Shown in pieces: positions 32,513-45,650 of a stretch of DNA of 64,000 nt. The notes beneath the pieces are model-generated. The model worked only from the letters and a program-made list of their open reading frames with translations. It did not search any database and had not been told where the DNA came from. Source of the stretch: Phoronis australis (taxonomy: Eukaryota > Phoronida > Phoronidae); NCBI GenBank assembly GCA_002633005.1, contig NMRA01000177.1, positions 124,001-188,000 of the forward strand, written 5' to 3'. The translations under genes and the position numbers were made by a program. Numbering within the stretch: position 1 is the stretch's first letter; every line of letters starts with the position of its first letter.

Positions 32513-35500
32513 TTAACAATTGATATCAAGACCAGCTATTATTTGAAGAAATCGACAACTCACTTGCCTTGTTAACGTTATTCAGTCCAGTAATTACTGT
32601 CACCGCGTGTCAGCTCACGCAAGTTACTACTGGAATTGTTGAAAGCAATGCTCATGAAGTGTTACATTGCATTTGCTGCAAGCATGATCGGATTTCTTGC
32701 CAAAGAGAACGCACCTACGTTGAGTCTACGTGCTACGGTTGTCATATAGCGATTCATTCGATCCAGTGGCTGCTGCAGTCCTATTCTCCTGCTGAAGATT
32801 CATTTATCTACAAAGGATTTTTTGTCAAATTATGTACAATAAAAATAAACCGAAGTGTCCCTTTAGAATGACAGTGGGCTTAAATGTGTTAAGATCACTC
32901 CTCTAGGTGGCGTCACGTGTCGGCTCCTGCTTTAGCAAAGCACGGCAAAGTGTACCGATCGCATTATAGCGCTAGATGGTGACATGTGCAACTCGACATT
33001 CTCCAGAAAAATACAAGTGAGTTAGCAAATATGTGGCAGTTGAAATTTAGATACAATAGACATAAATGGTGTTTGCTGGCAAACAGATGTTTTGGAAAAT
33101 GGTTTGTTTCAATGTCCACAATATACCGGGTTCCGTAATGGAAATGGCAAAAGCTGAAGTTGTAGAAATAATATATACTTATGTAAGATTAAAGTAAATA
33201 AATAATAAAGCAATTGCAATTTTCTTCCATCTTTCAAATTCGTTTGATACATTTTTTCGGTGCTGAGGTGTAGCCCGGGCAAACTGGATTTACATGTCAT
33301 TCATCTTATGACTAATTTAACGCACCATTTCATGAAGTCCCTCCAAACCAGTTCATCGAGTGCTACATGTGTGAACAAATCGTGGTTGGGGTTGCTTTAG
33401 GTGTCTCGTCAGTACCTACACCGGGCCTTACATTCACTAACACTTTTAGCAGCTTCCTGAGCTGAGCTTACGATCAGATCCGCATGGTGGCAGTGTCATT
33501 CTCCAAGATTAATCTCGTTGGAACCTACTCTGGTGTGTCGATTGGTAAGGTCCTAACCGTCTGAAATGTTATTGGAGACTCCGCATATTCTGGGCTTCAA
33601 ATTAAATTACTACTGCTACCATCCCTTTGGAAAAGGGTCCATTTTGATTATGCAGAAAGAAGAAACTTTACTCTGTAGAATGATTAAGAGTCAGTCTACC
33701 AGTAGATTTGCAACAATCAGTCTATACGCGTCCCCCCCCCATTGAACGACACCTGTTTGGCACACCCCTCCGGCCGGCATCTGATGCCCCCTTGCTACGC
33801 TGCAGAGGCAGTCACTCGGTATGTTTGAAGTCCAGACCATTACTTGTGTTGAATTTTGTTGACCTAATGTCTGTCATGAACTGAGCCATTGATAAAACTG
33901 TCTTTCATGGATTGTTTTCTGACCAGGGGGGTGCAAATGCCAAATTTCCGGCGTAGCAACCTGCCGGGACATTGCAATATCAACCCAAAATTACAAAGAG
34001 TGTTGACCGAGTTGGTGAATTTTTTGCACTGAACAGAGGGCCATAGCCCTTTGGGTACCCCATCTTTCTATGCCAGTGGCTCTCATAACGAAGATAAAAA
34101 ACGAGAGCAAGGCAGAGTCGACTTCTAGTCGCCTTCACAGTCTCCATGTAAACAAACAGTGACGCCATCTATCACTAGAAGAACGCATGCAGTCATAATT
34201 TATGTACATGATTTATGTAATAAGCAATAATCATCATTGTTGTTTTCAGAGAATGGTAATTTGTAATGTTGTCTGTTTTTTTTCTCCAAGATACAACTAC
34301 AAGCTTTTAAAGTCGTGTTTTGCAAGCTAATCACATGTTCCAAGAGCCTACTAAGAACAGGACCCGGCAATGCGGTTCGTGTGATGCTTTGCAAGCAAAA
34401 ACTATGGAAGTGGCAAGATTTTTTATTTTAGATTATGAACAGGCTATAAATGACTGAACAAATTAACAGAACATCTGGCTTTACTTATGCGTCGTTTGAA
34501 CCCGTGATACGGTTTAAACGTACGCACTCTTTGATGAAAGGATGACTTAAACCGCGGGGTCAATTTGTCACATTTTTCTAGAAAGGGGAATTCAGTAACA
34601 ATAGGACATCTATAAAATTTAGCCAAAATAGCGTGTTATCATTTAAAATACACGGCAATATTGCTGACAAAGTCTCAGCTTCACTCTGGAAGATAGGAAT
34701 TTTAGGCAATCGTTTGGATCTGAAATTGATGATTTCACTGCAATTACAAAAGTGCAGTTTTCATTGGCGTGGCCGAAGTGGCCCCATGACAGGATATGTC
34801 TGGCCAGCCCCGGCCAGGGGTCCACTTAAATACAATGTAGTTCCACGCTCTCTTCTTTCGATAGCCTGTCATAACTAGTGTTTTCAAAATCATGGAAAGT
34901 CAAAACAAATTCATAAGCGATTTTTGGAGCACGGTATTAATAAGGCGAACACATCAGTACGATAATTCATATACCCGAAGGCTAGCGTGATATTTGGATT
35001 CTCACAATTTTATTGTATGCGTTATTGTGTTGGGTGTCTTGAATATGATTCCAGTGTTTTAACTTTTTTCTTACCGTAACTACCATGATGAGCAAGGGAG
35101 AATTATTGTATGAATTGATGAACTGATGAACGATCTGTGTAGCCAATATGGAGAGACTTTAAGAGTCAATAACGGATGTTGAGTGTAAAAGAAATGTTTT
35201 TAACCAAACATGTTGGAATTGCACGAAATAACATCGTAACTGGAGAGATGAATGGATTTGGGGATTTCAGAGAAAGCTTTCAACGTAGGGGAAATGGGTC
35301 TTTGTCCTGAAAAACGTCTTTGCTCTATTGTATGAGAAAACATAAGACATATTAACACTGGTACATCGTTAAGTTTGTCCTTTAACCTATAATTCACAAT
35401 TAAAGATCCTATCCTCATTAAAACTGCGAATATTTAGATTTGTAGCAAGCGCCACCTTGTGACTTCCTGGAAAACTGTGTGTACAAGTCTAATCAGGAAA

Positions 35501-38500
35501 ACAAACAATTTGTGAGTAAATTGCAGTTTTAAAGAAAATGCCACAACTGATGCCCTTAAAAACAAGTGTGAGAATATAGAATACCCTAGTAATTCCAAAT
35601 ATTACGGAATCGTTATTTGATAGTGAAATAAACAAATAATAAAAACTGCGTCTTGTTTCATTAGGGTAACGATAACATGCTACACAGACTACACTCATTT
35701 ACATATAAATAGTCTCGCAAAAACGAGACTTTCACGAGATTATAAAGATAACTGCTTGGATGGTTTCATCCGGGGTTGTTTGTAAACTAGTACATTTATT
35801 TGTATATTCACAATTTAATGAGACATAGCATCTTTAATGCAGTCGTAGATAATAGAGTTAGTTGAATACTAAATGATTGTCTGCCTTAATGATATAAACT
35901 GAATTTCAAACTACGTTTCGTCTCTTTATTATCAAACTCCGTCCAACTCTTCTCCTGGATAACAGATGGGGCTACAGAAGCGCCTCGCTAATGGCGACCT
36001 TATGATAAGGAAATATTGTCCCTTCACCGCTGATTAACCAATGAAAAGCATCTGCAAATACAAGAAAATTGAAACGTCACGCATTTTCTATAGCATTCAC
36101 TGCTTCAGAGCAGTAAAATCTCACGTAAGATATGAGATTCACTCCATTATTTTTACTAAACATGGTTAACGAACCTGGTGAAGCTTGAACTTCGCATCAA
36201 GTGAAAGCAATCCATTAGTCAAATCTACAGAGTACTTATAATGATTAGTTTTTAATCGAAATCATGTTTGTTCTGTGTTTTGAATCGAAACTGTCTTTGT
36301 TATAACTGCGCTCGAAAATCTCTTATAGTTAGCAATTGCTTTTTTATGAAGTTTTATGATTGATATGCAGGATTATCAACCCATTTTACTTCGCGATGGT
36401 CTTACTAGAGATAAAGAATGATTTCCTTCTACAATTTAGAAAGATTTGAGGTATAAATTTGTTTAGCTGATTTGAAGCGGGTGGCATAGGAGAACATTTT
36501 GACTTGGTGAAGAGGCCCTTTTACAGTGAATGGGATTAGACGTGCAGCACTTCATTAAACAATGCATTGGGAGGTGCACGCTGGTGTGTCTCCGTTGTCG
36601 ATCTGAATTTTAAAATTTTATTCTGCCGATTCTTGTTTTTCAATTTGGGTGTTGAACATTCAAATGTCCAGCTGCACAGCAGGAGTTGACTTCAATACAA
36701 ACCCCAAAACGCCTGGCAAAAACGTACGATGTGTCCGAGAAAGACTCATTCATAACAAAATGATTGACATTGGTGTATATTCATTGTAATGTCTTGGACA
36801 ATTAAAGTGGAAATAGCATTGTCGTTTAGTTCCTGCCATACATTAGCACGCATTATGTGTACCCCGAATTAAAATTTAACTGGCGACTGTCAGCTCATAA
36901 AAGTTTAAAGAAGCAGAGGACTGAGAGACTTAACTTAACCAAAAGCGTGAAATTGTATTAGATTACTCTTGCTTACAATAAATCTCACAAAGATGCCGGA
37001 ATAAAGTCGTTATGACGATAGATTCACCCCAACCTTAACGTGCCGTGTAAGTAAACAAGTAGTTGTGTATTGACAGCTTGGTTTGCTGCGAAGATTTATT
37101 GACATGACTTTAAAACGGAAACCTGTATGCGTCATGGATTTGCCATTGATAGTTGAGTAATAAGTACAGCCCTGGAATATCACCGTTTTCATGAGCCCAG
37201 GCAGTTTTCGAGCGTTTAGTGTTTAAAAGATTAGTTATCCACAGAAAGGATGAATTAGTTTTATTTCTAGGGAGATAGGAGTTGGAGAATGGGAGGAGGG
37301 AGATGGGGTGTGATTAGGTAGGCGATTGGGGTGAGGGAGAGGGAGGGAGGGAGTGGGTACTGGAGGAGGGATCGTAGTCAATAGACGGCTTGGAACAATT
37401 CCATTAGCCAAGTTATCATATCGAGAACGCCAAGAAGTTTTCTAAGGCGACCATTTGCCGTCATAGTAGGAAGTTTATAACTGTTGGAAGTCAAGAGATG
37501 ATCGTTGCAATGACTGCAACACTTGACCTCCCATGAACGTGGAAAGTAAAAAAGATGTGGTCGACGACTCGAGGTGGCATAAACGGAGTGTGCCATTCTG
37601 GCTGGTGATTTGGAGATGGCCAGAGTCTCTTTGAAAGGCTGTGCTTCCAAATAAATTCCATACAAAAGGGTTATTCCAAAACAAAACGATTCCTTTTGCA
37701 ACAGAACTACTGAAGGATATCGCATACTAATGTGGCTTATTGTGTTAAAAAGATTAGAGGTAAGAGAGCTTTTTATTGAATTTAATTCAATTTAACCAAG
37801 GAATTTGCGTAACTATATTATGGGAAAGGGTGAAATTTTCCTAGCAGTTCCAATGGAATGGGTCCCTTTCAATAACCGTAATTACTCACAGAAACGGGGT
37901 ATTTGATCTTGCTGGCTGCACAAAAGCGTGCGTATCCTAATTTCATAGCGGCACCCCTCCCCCACCCCTAAAAATAGTTGAATACTCCGTCCTGCGGGAG
38001 TCAAAGGCACTGCTGATCGGCAGCCGAACTACTATTACCAGACTCTGTTTAGGCCACGCAGGCCGTAGGGTGTTAAATATTATTGAGGGAAGGGCATAAA
38101 CTAATTCGATTTCCCCAAACTTTTGACCCCGACTCATGGACCCAAGCTTCAGATCTTACAGTTATCACCACCGCCCGTTATACGCGAGTCTACTTTGTGT
38201 GGGGGATACCTAGGCGAGGCACCCACCATGCAGAAACCTCGCTACCCATGTTTCAACTAAATTTCACAAGGAAGATCGCTGATTGGACCTGGACGCGTGC
38301 GTGTGTTTAGGGTATGGATTTGGCATGTAAAATGAATGAACTTTACTTTTTAAGTTGCAAAAGACATACTGTCGAAATCGTCCTAAGGGTTAAGTAAGAA
38401 ACTCCTACAGCGGGTTCTGACATCCAGAGAAATACGAGAGTAAATAGTATCACCAATCGTTCCAATGTTCCGTTAAGGTCAAGCTTCAATTTGTAAAGGT

Positions 38501-40300
38501 CGAGTTTGCATTACAATATGTTCACTAGCCCGTTGCGGTTTACGCAAAAATCTGTGTTTACAACAGGGTCGTTTCGAAATACACGGCGACAGAACTCTCC
38601 TTTGTCCTAGAGATAAGACTTAGTTTTGGAAATCAAGCACATTTTCGTGTCTCATTGATGTCGGGAAGGCGAAAATTTTCAGAACATGCATCCACGGGTA
38701 CCGTGTCCAGTCTACCGAACTTTTTCACGTCGCCGGCGAGTTGCAGCCCACAGCACAGCAGTAATACTTCGTTGGAATTGGAAGGACAAACACAATAATG
38801 CAACCGAGAAAAACTAAAGAACCAGACAACAACAAAGAAAATGTGAAATTCCAGTGGCACGAAAACGAGGCACCAAATGTGCCTGACGGATGTTTACAGC
38901 ATTGTGGGTAAATACAGCGAGATTCGAGTGTCACTGTGCAATGCGGGACGGCCCTATTGCTATGTGCTTCGAGCACCTTACTCCGTTATGTTATGTACAT
39001 GTGTTATTACTGACGCTGGTAGAAATAAATTTGGTTGGTCAGCTGTGCTGTAGCACTTACCAAGCGGCCCTTCATGAGTTTCCGTGTAACACATTCATAA
39101 TCTGCTCATTTCTTGAAGGAATCAAATGTTTTACCATACCCCACAATCAAATGTTGACTCTGAAGTCACATTAAACTTTAATGACATGAGCTACTTAAAA
39201 TAAAAATGAAAATCAATCCAAAATATTCCATGCTTCAGTACGAATGTGACATGGAATACGATTCTTTGGGTTGTAGGATTTGCGATGCAACTGTCGCAAA
39301 CCAAGAGCAAATCCTGAACTGGAACTTAAAGCCGTGACATGGAACCATGTTTCAAGTTCCAAGTTTCGAGAGAATGAAGTCAATGAAAACATAGCTCCAG
39401 TAGCTAAGTCCACGGAACCTGGGATAAAATAACATTACACCAGCTTCCATCCGTATTATGTGAAAATAAAGAGATAAAACGTCACATACACATACCGGTG
39501 CGTCGATTTGCAAAGTTTTAATTCACACCTACATACACAAAAATAATAGAACTGGGTACCTTGGGTCGTATTTTGTTATATATGTAATTCGAGCACTCGA
39601 TCGAGACACATAGATACAATTTTGTTATCTCTCACAAGCTTTTTTACATTTTAAGCCCATTTTGAAGCTTCCAGACCCCAACCGAGGACATGTGCTCTCA
39701 GAGCTCCATGAGCTGTATGCGAACATTTCGTGAGTTTTTTCACGTAGCAGTTTGCTTTAAACTTGTATAGCTAAATACAGCATTTATGTTTTATTATGTA
39801 AAAAGTTTCCACTTTTCACTTTCTTTAAAAGCGAAGTTAATGTTGTGTAGCAGAGGGCAAAATACAACATCAGCCAATAAGAAATCCATTTCTGCAACCC
39901 ACGGTAGATGCAGATTATACTATCCGTGAACCAAAGTAAGATGTAAAAAAGGTTTAACCCAAGTTATAAATTGTTTTTAACTTAAAGCTGATCATGACAA
40001 AGCAGTCAAGGTGAAAACTTTTGTCCAAGAAAAGAAATTCTTCGAGAGGAAAACCTCTCCGATGCGGAAAAGGTTTTCTCCACATTCGAAGCGCCCTTGT
40101 GAATGTTGTGTTCAGTAAAATTCACGTGACGCAATAATAATTTTTGTCAATAGCAGATGCAGTCTTCATCAGTATTTGGTCCGTAAGAGATCCAGCATAC
40201 GAAACATTGTTCGGGAAATGTGGAAAAACAGTGTTGATAGGAGGTTTACGGGCCAGGTGGTTTCCGGTAAGTAAAGTTATTAACTAAACTAGGTAATTTT
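32513..40300. other. Long intergenic stretch, no supported gene
   Basis: No recognisable coding frame on either strand; ORFs are short and compositionally random. A purine-rich tract occurs at ~37265-37375. CTCF-like strings occur near 32900 (+) and 35449-35462 (-). A string resembling a THAP start (CCAVGCN) on the - strand near 38755 is frameshifted at once. Confidence 0.5.
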
Positions 40301-40544
40301 TTATTATAGTGACATGTGTTCGTACAGATGGGATAAAGCATCAAATAACAAAACAGGAACACCCAGCCCATCACGGGACTTATAAGGCACTTTAGATACA
40401 TGGAAAACCAAAAACCACGTGTACACGCACTGCATCACAAGCAAGAGGAGCAAAAAGACGATACAATGATCATACATAAATAAAAATTTTCCGAACCTCA
40501 AAAATGTTTTTGATGAAAAGTGCAGTTTTCCTGATGATATCTTT

Positions 40545-40745
40545 TTACATAATGGTAAGTAATTTATTTTCATGGTTTTTTGCACGAAATCGTGGATATT
40601 TAATCTCAACTTGAAAGTAACAGGTGTTTCTGGCATCTAAGAAAAACGGACACTCAAACAGAAAATGTACTTCGGTTTTGACCTGACCAGTGCGACAAAT
40701 TCTATCATCAAAGTCCAGAGAAGTTAAACTCCCAACCTCAACCAA
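40545..40745 (-). pseudogene. Non-LTR retrotransposon (LINE) ORF2 C-terminal relic
   Basis: The - strand reads DRICRTGQVKTEVHFLFEC, then PFFLDARNTCYFQV and ENKLLTIM. This is the zinc-knuckle-like block after the reverse transcriptase of many LINEs: Arg-Ile-Cys ... Glu-x-His-Phe-Leu-x-x-Cys-Pro. The second Cys of the first pair is missing and a stop follows. No reverse transcriptase core was seen nearby, so this is a 5'-truncated dead copy. Confidence 0.6.
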
Positions 40746-40800
40746 TATCGGTAGAGTTCCGGTTCATATTTGAACAAGAATTGACCTACAAGGCAGAACT

Positions 40801-42050
40801 AAGTCTAACTGGCTCATCGCATTTTGCTGCCATGTGCAATTAGTCACATCTGGTTTAATTTGTTGATCAAGAATATTAACAACAAGCATAGCCTAGGTCC
40901 TGGTGAGGTAGGGACTACCGGGATTAACAGTTGATTTTTCATTGATCTGAAAGAATAACTGATGTTATTAAATATATTTTTATCAAAATAAAAAACCAGG
41001 CTCGTAATTGAAAATAGAAATTATTTGACCATTTAAGTTTTAAATTTTGAAAAAAAAGAATTAACGAGCACAGCCCCGCTTTGGCATTATATCCAGGTTC
41101 TCATTCACTCCCTTGCACACATTCACAAGTAATTATTTGACCATCAATTCTGCTTTCTTTGTTTTTATAATTCTTACGTCTATTTTATGTGTTAGGTTTC
41201 AAATATCAATCTGGACCAAGCTGAATTTTAAAATTAAAACACCTAATTCGTTCGTCCAAAGCATAACCTCGTTTTAGAGCTCAATTTTAGTTAACTGGAC
41301 AGAGCAAGCATAGTTATCATGTTTCTTCAGGGGCCTCGTTCATCCAAGGGAAAAGATGCCTGGACCTTCTGAGAGAGGGGGAATTTTTTCGCCGACTAGA
41401 GCGAAGTGAGGGGAAAAATCTACCTCCCGATCATCATCAATAGCACCCCTCCCCCCTGTTGCAAGCTCTCATAGCTCTCTCTCAAGTAGCATTTTGTGCT
41501 CTTTCAAATTGTTTCTTGTGTGGTTACAGGTGATTTGTAGTTCGGAGAGAGCTTTTCTATCGTTTGGGAATTTTTAGGCCTCGTGAGGCCGGGGCATTTC
41601 GGGGAATTTTTCAATATTTTTGAGAGGGGAATAAGGCTGATATTCGGCCCCAAAATCGAGGGATTGACGGCCCTGTCCTTTTTGGAAAGAAAAATGCATC
41701 ATCAACCCGTAGTCATGAAAACACAGCCTGGCTGGCCGAAGATTCTCCGGTCGTTGCTATGATGCTCGGCAACCGAGATGCAACAAAATGTGATCTAACT
41801 TAACTTTTCGAAAACATTTAAATTTTACACGTACACGTTTTCCTTCGTCGCGGTGTATGGCAACTACCCAGCGCCTTCAAATCTCAACGTCCTTATGAAT
41901 TGTAAATCAGACAGTTGAGTGTCCGTATTTTTCTAGCCCGTCCGACCAACACGGAATACAACCCTGAGTACGCCGATAAGCCAACAGAGCTATGGCGTAG
42001 CAAGCCCCGTTTTGGAACGCGCCTCCTGTCGGCGTGAATTGGGTCTATAG
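40801..42050. other. Noncoding, nothing recognised
   Basis: AT-rich, no convincing frames or repeats. Confidence 0.45.
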
Positions 42051-42780
42051 TCGAGTATTTTAAAGGGTATTTAAAAAGTAATTACGCGTACTTTTGCTTA
42101 CTTTACGTGTACGATTGCTCAATCTACGCGTACTTTTAGTTCTTAAAAGATCATCGTTCTGCTTTTAATCAAATGATGTGAGTGCACGGGCGTGATTGGG
42201 CTATATGAATTAAAAGTACACGCGTTGATTAAGCAAAAGCACGCGTAGATTAAGCACATTTCAACGCGTAGAAATGAACTCGTTTAAGAACCCTTTGGCG
42301 ATTTATACACTTTTGCTTTATCAACGCGTAGTTTTACTTAATCAACGCGATGAATAAGTTATTCGTTATGTCCAATCAAAGACAAATTTAAATGCAGTAC
42401 GTAACGGCGCCATTATTTACGTGGTCACTTGATAAGAATCTTCAACATTCTTCAAAAGTTGCCTTGCAGCCCTGCAGAAAGTCTTCCGTCACTTTGTAAT
42501 TTGAGAGCGCGTGCGTGATTGGGTTAATAAATGAACTGATTAAAGCTAGGCGTTGAAAAAGCAATAATGGGCTTTGATTAAGTAAAACTACGCAATGATT
42601 AAGCAAAAGTGCGCGTTGAATAAGAGCAGATCGATGATCGACTAAGAACTAATCCATAAAATTAGTTTAACAAAACTACGCGTTGATTAAGCAAAACTAC
42701 GCGTTGATTAAGCACATTTCAACGCACAGAAAGGTACTCGTTTAAGAACCCTTTGGCGCTTTCTAAGGAACCGGGTCCGA
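42050..42780. repeat. Block of interspersed 21-bp-period MluI-type repeats in both orientations
   Basis: Variants of CTACGCGTTGATTAAGC occur many times, in tandem with 21-bp period at 42675-42713 and inverted near 42080-42130 and 42310-42350. Two larger segments recur: CGTGATTGGG near 42192 and 42513, and AACTCGTTTAAGAACCCTTTGGCG-type DNA near 42277 and 42740. No coding. It looks like a satellite-bearing fold-back element. Confidence 0.7.
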
Positions 42781-44360
42781 CTTCAGTTAATTCTACAGAA
42801 AGGCTGGAACCGAGCTAGCATCGGATATCCACGACTTTTGATGAAATCGCCAAAAGCAACGCATTCTATTGCTTTAAAGCGTTCCTACAACGCTTCTTTG
42901 CACTTTTTGATCTGAAACTATTTGCGTGTTATCTACATACCATTTCAGTTCAACTGTTGGGCATTGACGTATATGTGGATTGCATACATTCCCATAAAAT
43001 CTTGAACAACAATAGACTGATGGAAACTTTCTGCAATCGCATTCATTGTCTGTCACAATTTTTTGCTTTTTGTTCAAAATACTCAATATGTGCCTGACAA
43101 CTACGTTCCCAGCAATGGCACAAAATAATACACTTTTCCCATTGTTGTGACTCGATACACAGGTTCTCGTGCAGCTTACCTTTACTCATATAAAAGCTTG
43201 AATACACGCTTGAGTTGAAGACCCACAAACGCAGACGTCCTGCGTGCAGCAGAGCCACACGAAGAGAGATCTCTTGATTCCCCAGTCACGTGACAAAACT
43301 AGAACTTACAACATCCGGCCACTGACGGAAACCCACGGACGAACACGAACACACAAGACAACACGAAAGACGAGACCACACAAACCAACATTCACAACAC
43401 CATCAAATGCTCAAATTGGAGGAACCTTCGTCAAATCTCCGTTTCTGTGACAAATCGAAGCACGATTCTTCATAATGGGCTCAGCATAGCGTGGCCCCAA
43501 AACTTTTCGCTTGCTCCACGATGTACCTGTCCGGCACACAAACCTTTGTCATTTCTGGGCGATATTAGGTCTTTGGAAACGTAAAAACTGAGATTTAGTC
43601 TGTTCGATTGCTATTACTGCATGCAACTTTTCATAATACACAGTCGAACTAAGTTTTCAAGACCACTACGGCTCGCGGCTGGTGTAGAACAACAAAACGG
43701 TGGAGACCGGATCTACTGATGACGCCATACAAAAATTGCAATTATTTACCTTCTGCGTTTATTTTTTAATAAAAGTACACAAATTGAAGAAGAAATACTT
43801 AAAATATGATACCAAAATTGTTGGTAAGCGCGCATTCAAGCATTTATGACCATGGTGTGAAGGGTGTTCAAAGCAAAGGCTCATAATAAACTAAGATAGA
43901 CTTTGTAGAATGCACTTTAATCGCTACTAAGTTTTTCTTAATTTTATATACAAATAGTGTTTTCCTATCCAACTAAAGATGCTCTATGGATCGAGCTCCG
44001 TCACAAAGTAGACCTGAGCTGCAGTCGACAATTTTTCCCGTAAACAAGTTTGTTTTGGCCGGCCACAAATACAAGTAGGCCTACAGTGACAGAAATTTAA
44101 TAACTATTACAAAAATTATACAATCAATACGTATTCTGACAATGTCACAATGACTAAACAAATAGCTGCAACACAGGCCATCAGTGGATGAACTGAGTAG
44201 AAGAGCGCCACTGCTCGGAGAAATCACGTATGAAAGGCTTTGCGTACAATTTCTCATCATGCTACAATGTCAGTATCAACCGTGAATTATTCCCTTGGTT
44301 CAATTCTCATCATATATTTGTAAAATGCGCAGTCACCACGTTTCTTTTCTCAATAAATTT
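42781..44360. other. Noncoding upstream region of the GPCR gene
   Basis: ORFs of 60-71 codons on both strands show no domain. Nothing recognised. Confidence 0.4.
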
Positions 44361-44365
44361 CCACT

Positions 44366-44374
44366 TATATAAAG
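44366..44374 (+). promoter_or_regulatory. Possible TATA box of the GPCR gene
   Basis: TATATAAAG matches the TATA consensus 167 bases upstream of the first ATG. Position is plausible for a short 5' UTR; there is no other support. Confidence 0.3.
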
Positions 44375-44540
44375 CATCCTCCAGAGACATGGTTTGTGAG
44401 CTTATTGGTTAGTTTCACGAGATCTCGCAGTAAACACCTGGTATTAAAGTCATCTATCAATGGTCGTGGCCGACACACGTTGGTACAAATTATTTCACAG
44501 ATCGCTGGTGACGTCACCAAAATAGTTTGCAAGATAAAAC

Positions 44541-45650
44541 ATGGACTATATGCGACGCCCTTCAGTCCAGCTTTTGAAAATGTCTGAAAACAACACAACC
44601 GGAACGTCGCTAAAGACCGAAGTCGTTTCTGAAGAACAACATGTTCTCGACATCTTGATAACGTTTGGAAAATACGAACGCATCATAATTCCTATAATTG
44701 GGCTTGTCGGTAACATAATCGCTATAATAATGTTCACTATTCATTTCAAGCGACGACGACTCGCGTCAAGCGTGTATTTCTTGGCGCTAGCATTGACAGA
44801 CACAGCCGTCATGATTTCTGCGTGTTTCTTTTACGACATGAGGTTGGTGAAACACCCGGTCATCACCAGCAGCTGGCTTGGTTGTTCTTTGGCCTACTTT
44901 ATAGGTTACGGTGGTCAGGTATCGTCTGCGTGGATCCTCGCCGCGTTGTCCGTTGATCGGGTGATCGCTGTTCGCATGCCACTCAAGGTGAAAGAACTGT
45001 GCAGCGTGAAGCGAACTGTAGTTACCGTTTGTACCCTGCTGTTGGTAGGTTTTGGATTCTCCTCACACGCGTTTTTCACGTACACCGCACAGAACCACAA
45101 GTGTATACCGCGTCCTGAATACGGTGATATTGCCACTATCAGCAGCAATATACGATTAGTTCTCTACTCCATTTTGCCCTCTATCGTGATGTGCACGTGC
45201 AACGCGATAATCTTCGCAGCGATGAGACACAGGACAACGACATCTGTGGGACAAAGCACCAACAATCCAGCTTCAGATATAAAGCAGAACCGAATAACCA
45301 CACGACTGCTCGTTATTATCTCCGTATTCTTCGTGTTATTCAGCCTTCCGAATGCCGTGGTTTCCTGTATCGTACCGGACTGTAAAAATTGCCAGAGAAC
45401 TTTCGTTGAAAGAGCACTGAAAATTTTCATACCTATTACGCTTCGCATAAACCACGCCGCAAATTTTTATTTGTACATGCTTTCCGGATCGTTAGTGCGA
45501 CAAGAAATGAAAACCATGTTCTGGATATTAGCCAATTGGTGCTTGTATTGCATCAGGATCAAACCTAACAAGAGGTTTTCGCCGTCACAGACAAATGTTT
45601 ACCCTGTTCAAGAAATTGGAACAATCAACTATGCGCTGAGGGCCCTTTAA
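44541..45650 (+). CDS. Class A (rhodopsin-like) G protein-coupled receptor, neuropeptide/FMRFamide-receptor-like, intronless
   Basis: A single open frame of 369 codons with seven hydrophobic segments: TM1 ~48-68 (GLVGN), TM2 ~76-97 (LALALTD), TM3 ~116-138, TM4 ~158-178, TM5 ~203-226, TM6 ~254-276 and TM7 ~292-315. Class A landmarks: Asn58 in TM1, Asp87 in TM2, Cys115 and Cys188 for the extracellular disulfide, D139-R140-V in place of DRY, FSLP in TM6, and N308-F-Y-L-Y in place of NPxxY. The N-terminus has glycosylation sequons (N17, N18). The DRV and NFxxY variants and the missing TM6 Trp are seen in FMRFamide/orphan invertebrate receptors; the ligand cannot be read from sequence. A second in-frame ATG at codon 14 (44580) is an alternative start that still precedes the sequons. 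No frameshift or stop; apparently functional. Confidence 0.92.
   Translation: MDYMRRPSVQLLKMSENNTTGTSLKTEVVSEEQHVLDILITFGKYERIIIPIIGLVGNIIAIIMFTIHFKRRRLASSVYFLALALTDTAVMISACFFYDMRLVKHPVITSSWLGCSLAYFIGYGGQVSSAWILAALSVDRVIAVRMPLKVKELCSVKRTVVTVCTLLLVGFGFSSHAFFTYTAQNHKCIPRPEYGDIATISSNIRLVLYSILPSIVMCTCNAIIFAAMRHRTTTSVGQSTNNPASDIKQNRITTRLLVIISVFFVLFSLPNAVVSCIVPDCKNCQRTFVERALKIFIPITLRINHAANFYLYMLSGSLVRQEMKTMFWILANWCLYCIRIKPNKRFSPSQTNVYPVQEIGTINYALRAL

Noticed and set aside
31467-32529. Three ~340-codon ORFs on both strands
   Set aside because: They run through the N gap and the CT microsatellite; translation is mostly X and Arg-Glu or Leu-Ser repeats.
38796-38910. Possible first exon MQPRKTKEPDNNKEN... 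with a GTAAAT donor
   Set aside because: No domain, weak donor and no acceptable next exon.
38633-38976. Possible THAP start (KYYCCAVGCN) on the - strand
   Set aside because: The frame shifts directly after CNSPAT and the later part lacks the Trp, Pro and C-x-x-H landmarks; too little to call.
43244-43450. 68-codon Thr/Arg/His-rich ORF
   Set aside because: Low-complexity composition from ACA/CAC-rich DNA, no context.
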